A stretch of 64,000 nucleotides of DNA from Pseudopedobacter sp044361595 (lineage in GTDB: Bacteria > Bacteroidota > Bacteroidia > Sphingobacteriales > Sphingobacteriaceae): assembly GCA_044361595.1 (NCBI GenBank), contig JBIKIN010000006.1, forward strand, positions 96,111 to 160,110, given 5' to 3'. A program made the translations under genes and the position numbers. Below the pieces are notes generated by a model that was not told where the DNA came from, searched no databases, and worked only from the letters and a program-made list of their open reading frames with translations. This document shows, in pieces, positions 27,588-35,713 of the stretch; the first letter of the stretch is position 1, and each line of letters starts with the position of its first letter.

Positions 27588-28376
27588 ATGAAGAATAAAA
27601 TCAAAATTCTTGTACTAGCGGTAACATCAATTGTAATAAGTTGTAATAATCCAAAAGTTAATGAAGGCGAAAAAGAATTGTCTGAAATCATTCTCAAAGA
27701 AAATAATGGTGAAGATAATACTTGTTTAATGGCTTACGCCGATAAATATGATGAGCTTTTTACTTTGGATGATGCAGTTAAAATTACTGGTTTTACTAAA
27801 GCTGATGTAGAAACTGAGTACAGCAAAATCATGAAAAACAATACTTATCATGATATTTCTTACAAATGGGAAAGCACTAGAATAAAGATGGTAAAAGTGG
27901 CAAATATGGAGGTGAAAGTACCAATGAAAAATTTGATAGAAGTAAGCGGGATAGAAGCTAAAACAGCAGAAGCTTTTAAAAGAGATTTTAGCCTTAAAAC
28001 TGACGCGGAAATTACCGAAATGAACAAAAACATGAACAAAGCCGTGGACGATGCTTATGAAGGAAAATCAGAAAGCGAAACTGCAAATAAAGCGATGGCA
28101 AAAGTGAAAGAAATGGGCCAAATTAAAGAAGATGTAAAAGCCATAACCGGCAATATGCAGGATAATGCTTTTTCAAAAGTCCTTAAGGCCTATCAACCTG
28201 TAGAAAACCTCGCTGATGCAGCATCATGGAATACTTTTGAACAAAGATTATATGTTTTAAAAAACGGAGTAAAGTTTCAAGTAACAGCTGATTTAAGTGA
28301 CGATACCAACTTTAATAAGGGTAAAGCAATTGAGGCTGCTAAATTAATTTTAGCTAAATGTCAACAATCAAAATAG
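27588..28376 (+). CDS. Putative lipoprotein of unknown function
   Basis: The 262-residue protein has a lipoprotein signal with lipobox VISC near residue 19. The mature part is helical, rich in Lys, Glu and Met, with a single Cys in ENNGEDNTCLMAYADKYDELF and a later Cys near the end (LILAKCQQSK). No domain recognised. It may be co-transcribed with the preceding genes, and its end overlaps the next gene by 19 bp, which implies coupled translation of the last two members. Confidence 0.78.
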   Translation: MKNKIKILVLAVTSIVISCNNPKVNEGEKELSEIILKENNGEDNTCLMAYADKYDELFTLDDAVKITGFTKADVETEYSKIMKNNTYHDISYKWESTRIKMVKVANMEVKVPMKNLIEVSGIEAKTAEAFKRDFSLKTDAEITEMNKNMNKAVDDAYEGKSESETANKAMAKVKEMGQIKEDVKAITGNMQDNAFSKVLKAYQPVENLADAASWNTFEQRLYVLKNGVKFQVTADLSDDTNFNKGKAIEAAKLILAKCQQSK

Positions 28377-29053
28377 GTTTGTATCTGGCTCTTTTACTGC
28401 TGGTTACAAACATTTTTGCTCAAGAGGATGGTAGTTATAGAAATGAAAATTGGCAACCTCAAAATGGCAAATACTACTTCTCGAATGCAATAACTTGGCA
28501 TTATCAAAAGCAAACACAAACAGAGAATTTCTCTGGTACGATTTCGATTTATCTAGATATTATAAGCAATACATTTTTATTAACTCCAAAAGATTATGGA
28601 TTTGGGGAGGAAATGATAGATTTTATTTTAATCGAAAAAAGTGGTAGGGTTATAGTTGCTTACGCTGATGATAGCGGTAAACATTTAAAAAAGTTTAAGT
28701 TTAATAACGATAGTTTGGAAGTTAAACGCCTAACAGATTTTTTTAAAACCGACCGAAAAGTTACTTTAACTCATATACCATTACCACAAAAGCAGGTGAT
28801 GATTTATCAAAAAAAGCCAAATATTAATTTTTACATTGAAGAGTTTGCAACTGTTAAAACCAATATGGATTTTGAACCTTTAGAGTGTTTAAGGTCATTA
28901 AATTTGGAATTTCCAATTCCATCCATTTTAACAGAAAACAAAATTTTAAATAAAAACGAGCTTTTGGTTTTTCTTTGTACCAAAAATGAGCAATTAGCTT
29001 TTCTAGATTGGCTACCTAACGAGTATTTCGTGGATTTGAAAGGATATAAATAA
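28358..29053 (+). CDS. Exported protein of unknown function
   Basis: The 231-residue product starts inside the lipoprotein gene in another frame. It has a signal peptide (IGLYLALLLLVTNIFAQ) and a polar mature region starting with YRNENWQPQNGKYYFSNAITWHYQ. No family recognised. Two short conserved-looking pieces are GFGEEMIDFILIEKSGRVIVAY and ECLRSLNLEFPIPSIL. It closes the operon, ending 2 bp from a convergent gene. Confidence 0.75.
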   Translation: MSTIKIGLYLALLLLVTNIFAQEDGSYRNENWQPQNGKYYFSNAITWHYQKQTQTENFSGTISIYLDIISNTFLLTPKDYGFGEEMIDFILIEKSGRVIVAYADDSGKHLKKFKFNNDSLEVKRLTDFFKTDRKVTLTHIPLPQKQVMIYQKKPNINFYIEEFATVKTNMDFEPLECLRSLNLEFPIPSILTENKILNKNELLVFLCTKNEQLAFLDWLPNEYFVDLKGYK

Positions 29054-29055
29054 TT

Positions 29056-29787
29056 TTATTTTGCTTTCTCATAAACCAAAAAATGCTGAATAGGCAAGAA
29101 ATCTTCTTGTTTATAAAGCTTAAAGCCATTCGCTTCCATTTCTTTATTTACTTGTTTCACACTCATTTTATGAAGCTCTTTTATCGCAACATCAGGGTCT
29201 TCGGTCCTATATTCAAGAAGTAATATTTTTCCATCAGCTTTTAAAGCTTTGGCTAAGGCCGATAACATTTCTTGCGGGTAAGCCAGCTCATGGTAAACAT
29301 CAACCATAATGGCTAAATCAATTGAATTGACCAGTAAGTTTGGATTTTGTTCACTTCCTTTTACAATCTCAACGTTCTTAACTCCCTTTTGAATTTTATT
29401 TTGTTTTAAAATCTGAATAAATTCATCCTGAATCTCCACCGCATAAACTTTTCCTTCGGTAACTTTCTGTGCTATTTTAAAAGTATAATAACCACTACCA
29501 GCACCAATATCGGCAATTATGCTTTTACTGTTGATGGGTAATTTATCAATAGCTAAGCTGGTGTTCTCTTCCTCATTTCTATTATTTCGCTCAAGCCATC
29601 CTGCCCCTGCGGCATCCATTACAAAAGAAATTTCACGGCCTTGATAAACTTTACCAATACCATCTCTGCTTGGCGATTTGTATTGATAAACACTATCAAT
29701 TTTAGATGCGGATTTTTGATTGACTGTTTGTGTACAAGCCATCTCACAAAGCATCAAACACAAAATTATGATTACACTGATTCTCAT
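29056..29787 (-). CDS. Class I methyltransferase-like protein with an N-terminal signal peptide
   Basis: The 243-residue protein combines a hydrophobic N-terminal export signal (VIIILCLMLCEMACTQ; a cysteine stands where a lipobox would be, but the -3 residue is Glu, so lipidation is doubtful) with a full Rossmann methyltransferase domain: SIIADIGAGSGYYTFKIAQ (motif I), VYAVEIQDEF, DLAIMVDVYHEL, and LKADGKILLLEYR. The segment VYQGREISFVMDAAGAGWLERNNRNEEEN before motif I is characteristic of a recurring group of exported methyltransferase-like proteins. The SAM source outside the cytoplasm is unknown. Confidence 0.85.
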   Translation of the reverse strand: MRISVIIILCLMLCEMACTQTVNQKSASKIDSVYQYKSPSRDGIGKVYQGREISFVMDAAGAGWLERNNRNEEENTSLAIDKLPINSKSIIADIGAGSGYYTFKIAQKVTEGKVYAVEIQDEFIQILKQNKIQKGVKNVEIVKGSEQNPNLLVNSIDLAIMVDVYHELAYPQEMLSALAKALKADGKILLLEYRTEDPDVAIKELHKMSVKQVNKEMEANGFKLYKQEDFLPIQHFLVYEKAK

Positions 29788-29924
29788 GTTTATAGTTTTA
29801 TTTTAAATCACTCTTAGCCACTAATTGTTTTAAAATTTATTCCGTAGTAAGAAAATATGTCAGGTTTAAAATTTCCACTATGCTTACATTTCGTTTTATT
29901 CATTCCAAATGGTTTTAAAAAATC

Positions 29925-29955
29925 TTTGGAACAGTTATTGAAATAACTATATTTG
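29925..29955 (+). promoter_or_regulatory. Bacteroidota-type promoter for the DUF1573 gene
   Basis: TTTG at 29925-29928, 19 bp, then TATATTTG at 29948-29955, with the ATG 19 bp further on. Both boxes and spacing fit the consensus. Confidence 0.7.
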
Positions 29956-29974
29956 ATTAATAAATATAAACAAA

Positions 29975-30373
29975 ATGAAAAAGATTTTAATTTTATGTTT
30001 TGCAGTAATAGGTTTTTTCGCTCTTTCTGCAATGAATGATAATAAAGGTGAGTTTAAATTTGTTGAAGAAACCCACGATTTTGGAAAAGTACCTGTTGGT
30101 AAGCCAGTTTCTTTCACTTTTAAATATTCAAACGTTGGTGATGAGCCTTTAATCATAACAGCAGTTGAATCTACTTGCGGTTGTACTGTCCCAAGTGTAG
30201 AGCCTAAACAAGGTACTCCGGTTTTAAAAGGACAATCAGGTTCTATTACCTTAACCTACAATGCTGCAGTTGCTGCGCCATTTAACAAGTTTGTTAAAAT
30301 TACATCAAACTCTAAAACACCTACTAAAATGCTATACATTAAAGGTGAAGTTATTGCAGAGGCAGGTAAATAA
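29975..30373 (+). CDS. DUF1573 domain protein, exported
   Basis: The 132-residue protein has an N-terminal signal-like segment (KKILILCFAVIGFFALSA) and a single DUF1573 immunoglobulin-like domain: VEETHDFGKVPVGKPVSFTF, IITAVESTCGCTVP, and GSITLTYNAAVAAPFNKFV. The CGCT motif is typical. Such domains are abundant in Bacteroidota envelope proteins, resemble ASH/MSP folds and are of unknown function. It has its own promoter and terminator. Confidence 0.92.
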   Translation: MKKILILCFAVIGFFALSAMNDNKGEFKFVEETHDFGKVPVGKPVSFTFKYSNVGDEPLIITAVESTCGCTVPSVEPKQGTPVLKGQSGSITLTYNAAVAAPFNKFVKITSNSKTPTKMLYIKGEVIAEAGK

Positions 30374-30389
30374 TAAAAATATTAATTTT

Positions 30390-30425
30390 AAAAAGCCATT
30401 TCTAAAAGAGATGGCTTTTTTTTTT
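30390..30425 (+). terminator. Rho-independent terminator of the DUF1573 gene
   Basis: AAAAAGCCAT (30390-30399) pairs with ATGGCTTTTT (30411-30420), 11-nt loop, then a T run. Confidence 0.85.
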
Positions 30426-30447
30426 GCAAACAATCCATTATATATAA

Positions 30448-31080
30448 ATGCTTAAAAACATTAAAAACATCATTTTTGACTACGGTAACGTAATCTTTAC
30501 TATTAACTTTGAAAGAACACAACAAGCTTTTAAAGATTTAGGCATCCCTAACGTAGAATCGTTTTTTGCACATAAAGGACATAATTCTTTATTTGATGAT
30601 TTTGAAATAGGTAAAATCTCTGCTGAACAATTTAGAGATGGGATTAGAAATTACGCTCAAAATCCTAATCTTACCGATGATGAAATTGATGATGCTTGGA
30701 ACTCTTTATTAATTGGTATTCCAGATGGAAATCATGATTTATTACTAGCATTAAAAGCTAAGTTTCGTATATATCTATTAAGTAATATCAACGAAATACA
30801 CTTAGCATTCATCAATAAATACCTTAAATCAAATTTTAATCTAGAGGGTAACGAAGTTTTTTTTGAGAGAATTTACTACTCACATTTGGTAGGTAAACGC
30901 AAGCCAAATCAAGAAATATTTGAACAGGTTTTAACTGAAAATAACTTATTAAAAGAAGAAACTTTGTTTATTGATGATAGTCCTCAGCACTTAAAAACTG
31001 CCACAGAAATGGGTATAAATACTTATTTAATGACTTATCCAGATACCATTCAGAAATTATTTAAAGTAGAAATAGCATAA
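30448..31080 (+). CDS. HAD-family phosphatase (YihX-like)
   Basis: The 210-residue protein has HAD motif I as IIFDYGNVIFTINFE (nucleophile Asp11), a helical cap, motif II in LLSNINEIH, the lysine in GKRKPNQEIF and motif IV in TLFIDDSPQHLKTA. The FDxGNV form of motif I and the cap type match the YihX subgroup, whose E. coli member dephosphorylates alpha-D-glucose 1-phosphate. Substrate here is unproven. It is followed after 7 bp by a dehydrogenase gene and then an MBL hydrolase gene, probably one transcript. Confidence 0.92.
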   Translation: MLKNIKNIIFDYGNVIFTINFERTQQAFKDLGIPNVESFFAHKGHNSLFDDFEIGKISAEQFRDGIRNYAQNPNLTDDEIDDAWNSLLIGIPDGNHDLLLALKAKFRIYLLSNINEIHLAFINKYLKSNFNLEGNEVFFERIYYSHLVGKRKPNQEIFEQVLTENNLLKEETLFIDDSPQHLKTATEMGINTYLMTYPDTIQKLFKVEIA

Positions 31081-31087
31081 TATAAAC

Positions 31088-31975
31088 ATGGAGAGATTAA
31101 AGATTGCTTTTATAGGTTTAGGGAATATGGGCTTAGGTATGGCACAAAATTTAATTAATGCCGGCCATCATTTAACTGTTTACAATAGAACCTTAGAAAA
31201 AGCAAACGACTTAACTGGAGTATACGATACAGCAAAAACACCTAAAGAGGCTGTTGATAATGCAGATTTGGTAATAACCATGTTATCAGAAGATAGTGTT
31301 TTATACGAAGCCGTAACTGGCGAAAACGGTTTTTTAAATGCGATGAAAAAAGATGCAATTCACATCAGCATGAGTACCATTTCGCCAGATACTTCTAGAG
31401 ATTTATATCAACAACATAAAGCTGCAAATACTCATTACCTAACAGCCCCAGTATTTGGTAGGCCATTAGCGGCAGCTAGTGCTCAATTATTTATTTGCGT
31501 TTCTGGAGATTCTGAAATTAAAGAAAAAGTAAAACCTATTTTAAATTTAATGGGACAAAAAGTAGATGATTTTGGGGAAGAACCAGGTGCGGCAAATGTG
31601 GTTAAGTTAACAGGTAATTTTATGATTATGGCTTCTATGGAAACTATGGCCGAGGCATTTACCTTAGCAGAAAAACATGGTTTAGACAGAGAGCAAGTAG
31701 CTGATTTCTTTGGCGCTACTGTTTTTAATGCCCCAATCTATAAAAATTACGGAACCCTAATAGCTAAAAAAGCCTATCAACCTGTGGGTTTTAAAGCAAA
31801 ACTAGGTTTTAAAGATGCCCGATTAGCTAGTAAAATGGCCTTAGACGCACAAATGCCAGCTCCACTTTTAAATTTGGTTTACAACCGATTGTTAAGTGCA
31901 ATGGCTAATGGTAAAAGTGAAAGCGATTGGGTAGAAGGAATTTCTGGAGGTGTTTCTAACGATGCTGGCTTATAA
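31088..31975 (+). CDS. NAD(P)-dependent 3-hydroxyacid dehydrogenase family protein
   Basis: The 295-residue protein has the Rossmann motif GLGNMGLGMAQNLI at the N-terminus and YNRTLEKA after the second strand. The substrate motif appears as APVFGRPLAAAS, and the catalytic Lys is in GAANVVKLTGNFMI. This is the beta-hydroxyacid dehydrogenase fold shared by GLYR1, tartronate semialdehyde reductase and 3-hydroxyisobutyrate dehydrogenase. The substrate cannot be told from sequence alone. It is sandwiched between co-directional genes with 7- and 3-bp gaps. Confidence 0.93.
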   Translation: MERLKIAFIGLGNMGLGMAQNLINAGHHLTVYNRTLEKANDLTGVYDTAKTPKEAVDNADLVITMLSEDSVLYEAVTGENGFLNAMKKDAIHISMSTISPDTSRDLYQQHKAANTHYLTAPVFGRPLAAASAQLFICVSGDSEIKEKVKPILNLMGQKVDDFGEEPGAANVVKLTGNFMIMASMETMAEAFTLAEKHGLDREQVADFFGATVFNAPIYKNYGTLIAKKAYQPVGFKAKLGFKDARLASKMALDAQMPAPLLNLVYNRLLSAMANGKSESDWVEGISGGVSNDAGL

Positions 31976-31978
31976 AAT

Positions 31979-33061
31979 ATGTTAATTTATACGGGCTTGG
32001 CCATTGCCGTTTTGGCTTTTATAGTTTTAAGTTTTTTCAACGCTGCTGTTTTTGGTACTAAACCAAAAACAGCAGATTACGAAAATATCCCTAATTTCAA
32101 AGACGGAGTATTTCATAATCAATCTGAAACTAACGTGATGAGTAAAGATGGCTCGTTCTTTAAAGTTTTGGGAGAATGGCTTAACAAATCAAAAGAAAAC
32201 GAGCCAAAAGATGTTATCCCAGTAATAGCATCTGATTTAAAAAATTTACCCAAAAACCCTTCCATAACCTGGTTTGGCCATTCTAGTTATATTTTAAATT
32301 TAGATGGAAAATCTATTTTGGTAGATCCTGTTTTTAACCGAGCCTCACCAATTCCTTTATTTGGAAAACCCTTCCCTATGAGTTTTGATTATGATGCAAG
32401 GCATTTTCCTGAAATAGATTATTTGGTGCTCACTCATGATCATTACGACCATCTTGATTATCAGTTCATCAAAAAAATAATTCCACAAGTAAAGCAATTT
32501 ATTGTTTCTGCTGGAATTGAGGCTCATATAATGCCCTGGGGAGCAAAAGAAGACCAAATTTCTTCTTTAAGCTGGCATCAAAACAAAACTTTTGATGATT
32601 TTAATTTTACGGCATTACCGGCTAGGCATTTCTCTGGACGTAAATTTAAACGTGGCGAAACTTTATGGAGCTCTTTTGCTATAAAAACGCCTAATTTTAA
32701 TATTTACCTTGGCGGAGATTCTGGTTTTGATACTCATTTTGAAGAAATTGGAAAAAATTACGGTCCGTTTGATATTGCTTTTCTAGAATGCGGACAATAT
32801 GGTAAGTACTGGCCAAATATTCATATGACTCCATCAGAAACGTATTCGGTGGCTAAACTGTTAGGTGCAAAAAAATTGTTCCCCGTCCATTGGGCTAAAT
32901 TTAGTTTATCTACTCATGGATGGAAAGACCCCATCAACCAGCTTGTCCAAATTCAAAAGCAAGATGAAAATTCAATAGAAATATTAACGCCACAAATTGG
33001 CGAGATTTATTTCTTTACTTTAGCTAATTATTCTAAAAATTGGTGGGGAAATGTAGATTAG
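31979..33061 (+). CDS. MBL-fold metallo-hydrolase (NAPE-PLD/UlaG-like)
   Basis: The 360-residue protein begins with one membrane segment (YTGLAIAVLAFIVLSFFNAAVFG), then a metallo-beta-lactamase domain: ITWFGHSSYILNLDGKSILVDPVF, the metal motif THDHYDHLD, GGDSGFDTHF, and a late HWAKF. The arrangement matches the N-acylphosphatidylethanolamine phospholipase D-like and RomA/UlaG-like group. A membrane anchor and lipid-type substrate would agree, but the substrate is inference. Last gene of the three-gene set starting at 30448. Confidence 0.92.
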   Translation: MLIYTGLAIAVLAFIVLSFFNAAVFGTKPKTADYENIPNFKDGVFHNQSETNVMSKDGSFFKVLGEWLNKSKENEPKDVIPVIASDLKNLPKNPSITWFGHSSYILNLDGKSILVDPVFNRASPIPLFGKPFPMSFDYDARHFPEIDYLVLTHDHYDHLDYQFIKKIIPQVKQFIVSAGIEAHIMPWGAKEDQISSLSWHQNKTFDDFNFTALPARHFSGRKFKRGETLWSSFAIKTPNFNIYLGGDSGFDTHFEEIGKNYGPFDIAFLECGQYGKYWPNIHMTPSETYSVAKLLGAKKLFPVHWAKFSLSTHGWKDPINQLVQIQKQDENSIEILTPQIGEIYFFTLANYSKNWWGNVD

Positions 33062-33281
33062 ATGAAGAAATAATAAATCAAACCTGTAAGTCAAGCTCAA
33101 TTCATTTCAGCTTCTCATCTTAAAAGTACAAAAGTTTCTGTCTCTGAGAAAACAGACCGAGTTAATCTCTTTTCACAAAATAAACAGCGTTGATGATTAT
33201 ACAAATGACTCCACTCCGGAACCGGTTTTTCATCGGGACTACTGCGGAAAACATATTTAAATCCTCAAATAAACCATTTAT
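33062..33281. other. Intergenic region between convergent genes
   Basis: No gene and no convincing terminator. A G+C-richer segment at about 33215-33250, with CCGGTTTTTCATCGGG, resembles the hairpin at 955-973. Confidence 0.4.
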
Positions 33282-34244
33282 CTAAAACTGTTGTACAACA
33301 TAAAAATACAAAGGCATTCCGATAGTAATATTTACAGGAAAAGTTACTGCTAAAGCCATGGGTAAAAATAAACCCGGATTAGCTTTTGGAACAGTAATTT
33401 TCATAGCGGCAGGTACAGCAATATAAGATGCGCTTGCTCCTAATACGGCAAATATAAATCTGTTTGTAACCTCATCAGTCACAAAGCCACTTAAGTAAGC
33501 CACTAAGCAACCGTTAAATAGTGGAATTAAAATTGCAAAAACAAAAGGAAACCATCCTTTATTCACTAAATCGTTTAATTTTTTACCACTCACAATTCCC
33601 ATATCTAATAAAAATATGGCTAAAAATCCTTTAAAAATATCATCAGTAAATGGTTTTATACCCTCAGCTTGTTTAGCATTAGCCATAAAACCAATCAATA
33701 AGCATCCTAAAATTAGCAATACGCTACCATTGGTTAAAGAATGATGAATTGCCGTACTCTTCTTTATTTTGGTGTTTTTTTCTTTATTAAAAATAGAGAT
33801 TAGAACCAATCCGGCAATAATTGCTGGCGACTCCATTAAAGCCATAATAGCAACCATATGCCCATGTAAGGTGAGTTGTTGCGCTTCTAAATAAGAAACC
33901 GCAGTAACAAAAGTAACCGCACTAACAGAGCCATAAGCAGCGGCTATCGCTCCAGCGTCATAAACACTAAATCTACTTTTAAGAATAAAAAATGTGTAAA
34001 TAGGTATAATAAAAGCTATGGCTACTCCAAACACCATAGACCAGATAATTTCGCTATCAAATACTTCATGAGATAACTCCTGACCTCCTTTAAAACCAAT
34101 AGAAAACAGTAAATAAAGAGATATAAATTTGGAAGAATTTGCAGGTATTTCTAAATCACTTTTAAGGTAAACGGCAATAATTCCTAAAATAAAAAAAAGT
34201 AAGGCAGGGTTTGTTAAATTATCTATAAGTAAGTGTAAATCCAT
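33282..34244 (-). CDS. SbtA-like sodium-dependent bicarbonate permease
   Basis: The 320-residue protein is a ten-helix membrane protein of the SbtA family (DUF897): NLTNPALLFFILGIIAVYLKSDLEIP, FSIGFKGGQEL, AIAAAYGSVSAVTFVTA, ESPAIIAGLVL, and the C-terminal AVLGASASYIAVPAAMK. In cyanobacteria SbtA imports bicarbonate with sodium. In a heterotroph it probably supplies bicarbonate for carboxylases. No PII-like SbtB regulator gene is adjacent. It is the last gene of the minus-strand set that begins with the isocitrate dehydrogenase gene at 37150. Confidence 0.9.
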   Translation of the reverse strand: MDLHLLIDNLTNPALLFFILGIIAVYLKSDLEIPANSSKFISLYLLFSIGFKGGQELSHEVFDSEIIWSMVFGVAIAFIIPIYTFFILKSRFSVYDAGAIAAAYGSVSAVTFVTAVSYLEAQQLTLHGHMVAIMALMESPAIIAGLVLISIFNKEKNTKIKKSTAIHHSLTNGSVLLILGCLLIGFMANAKQAEGIKPFTDDIFKGFLAIFLLDMGIVSGKKLNDLVNKGWFPFVFAILIPLFNGCLVAYLSGFVTDEVTNRFIFAVLGASASYIAVPAAMKITVPKANPGLFLPMALAVTFPVNITIGMPLYFYVVQQF

Positions 34245-34270
34245 ACAATGGGTTTAATTGTTATTTATAA

Positions 34271-35224
34271 TTAAGCTGATGCTCTTGTTAAACGATCGTT
34301 AATGGTTTTTCCTAAACCAATATTTGGAAATTTTTGAGCTATAATTAGATCTAGCTGTAGTGTATCTAATTCGTGTAATTTGTTATATAAATTACTTGCT
34401 GCTTGGTCTAAACTATCTATTTCTGACAAAAAATGATGATGTACGTAATTTGAATAACCATTTGGGAAGAACTCTAAAACTGCAATTTTTAGATGGCTGT
34501 TTTGTGCTACAGCATCGGGAATATTATCCGTAAGAATAAGCTTAGTTTTAGGAGAGTAATGTTTCAATAACATGCCTGGTGCTGCAGGCGAATGCTCTTC
34601 TTGCGTAATTGTTTTTAAAGGCCCAATAACTTTTTCAATATCTTCTATAGCAATTGCACCGTGACGATATAAAATTGGCGAATCTCCATCAAAACCGATA
34701 ATGGTAGACTCTAAACCCTTTTGGCAATTACCGCCGTCTAGAATACATTTTAAACTATACTTAAAATAAGCATAAACATGAGCTGCATTGGTCGAGCTGA
34801 TGCCTTTAAAAGGATTGGCACTTGGTGCGGCCAAAGGATAGTCTAATTTAGATAGCAACTCTAAAGTGAGTAAATGATTAGGCATACGCACAGCAACCGT
34901 ATTTTTACCTGCAGTTACCAAATCAGGAATATGAGCCTTCTTATCTAAAATTAACGTTAATGAACCTGGCCAAAATGCTTCGATAAGTTGGTATGCTTTA
35001 TCAGGAATGTTTTGTGCCACCTGCTCTAAATACGATTTAGATTTAATGTGCACAATTAATGGATTAAAAAAAGGGCGGTTCTTAATCTCAAAAATCTTCT
35101 TAACCGCATTTTCATCAAATGCATTTGCCGCTAAACCATAAACGGTTTCTGTAGGTATGGCAACAACATCATTTTGATTAAGGACTTGGATAGCTTTATC
35201 CAAGTCCTTAGTGATTATACTCAT
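34271..35224 (-). CDS. L-threonylcarbamoyladenylate synthase (Sua5/TsaC type)
   Basis: The 317-residue enzyme makes threonylcarbamoyl-AMP from threonine, bicarbonate and ATP for the t6A37 modification of tRNAs. The YrdC domain carries VVAIPTETVYGLAANAFD, KIFEIKNRPFFNPLIVHI, FWPGSLTLIL, AVRMPNH and PLAAPSANPFKG. The extra C-terminal domain, with GMLLKHYSPKTKLIL, makes it the Sua5 form rather than the short TsaC. Its use of bicarbonate is notable beside an SbtA-like permease gene 26 bp downstream, though the pairing may be coincidental. Confidence 0.95.
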   Translation of the reverse strand: MSIITKDLDKAIQVLNQNDVVAIPTETVYGLAANAFDENAVKKIFEIKNRPFFNPLIVHIKSKSYLEQVAQNIPDKAYQLIEAFWPGSLTLILDKKAHIPDLVTAGKNTVAVRMPNHLLTLELLSKLDYPLAAPSANPFKGISSTNAAHVYAYFKYSLKCILDGGNCQKGLESTIIGFDGDSPILYRHGAIAIEDIEKVIGPLKTITQEEHSPAAPGMLLKHYSPKTKLILTDNIPDAVAQNSHLKIAVLEFFPNGYSNYVHHHFLSEIDSLDQAASNLYNKLHELDTLQLDLIIAQKFPNIGLGKTINDRLTRASA

Positions 35225-35232
35225 TAATTAAT

Positions 35233-35508
35233 TTATTTAGCTTTAACTACCCCAACATCAATAGAAGAATGAATAGCTAATAAATCGCCGTCCATTTGCG
35301 CTTGATTGATTAGTAAAATTAATTTCTCTTTAGTTTGGTTAAGCTCTTCTATACGCTCTAAAGAATGCTGATCTTTAACTCCATATCGTACTTCGTGACT
35401 AAAAGATTTTAGGTTATGGAAACTAATTTTTTGCTCTATTAATCGCAATAAAATTTCTTTAGCATCAGCCGCGGTAAATTCTCCTTCTACTAATTTAAAA
35501 TTGTTCAT
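35233..35508 (-). CDS. Small conserved-looking cytoplasmic protein of unknown function
   Basis: The 91-residue product has no signal peptide. It is mixed helix and strand: FKLVEGEFTAADAKEILLRLI, then HNLKSFSHEVRYG, a charged helix (HSLERIEELNQTKEKLILLI) and a tail. I do not recognise the family. The gene begins within the end of the preceding small gene (14-bp overlap) and ends 8 bp before tsaC, so it is part of the icd-to-sbtA transcript. Confidence 0.75.
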   Translation of the reverse strand: MNNFKLVEGEFTAADAKEILLRLIEQKISFHNLKSFSHEVRYGVKDQHSLERIEELNQTKEKLILLINQAQMDGDLLAIHSSIDVGVVKAK

Positions 35509-35686
35509 CTTTTTCTTTTATCGATTTATTACTTAATAATTTTAAAACTAATAACCCAGAGATTACAGAAAAACCAGAAAATAGTTTATTCATAATTACA
35601 TCGTCTGTGTTATATGCTAAAGTAACTAAAGAAATTAATGCAATTAATAAAATTGAAACAAAAACTTGATTTTTTATATTTTCCAT
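35495..35686 (-). CDS. Small two-helix membrane protein
   Basis: The 63-residue product has two hydrophobic segments (VSILLIALISLVTLAY and FSVISGLLVLKLL) separated by a short polar loop, with a charged C-terminus. Function unknown. It overlaps the next gene by 14 bp and follows the isocitrate dehydrogenase gene by 27 bp on the same strand. Confidence 0.65.
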   Translation of the reverse strand: MENIKNQVFVSILLIALISLVTLAYNTDDVIMNKLFSGFSVISGLLVLKLLSNKSIKEKDEQF

Positions 35687-35713
35687 AGCTTATAATCTAT
35701 CTAAATCTTAAAC

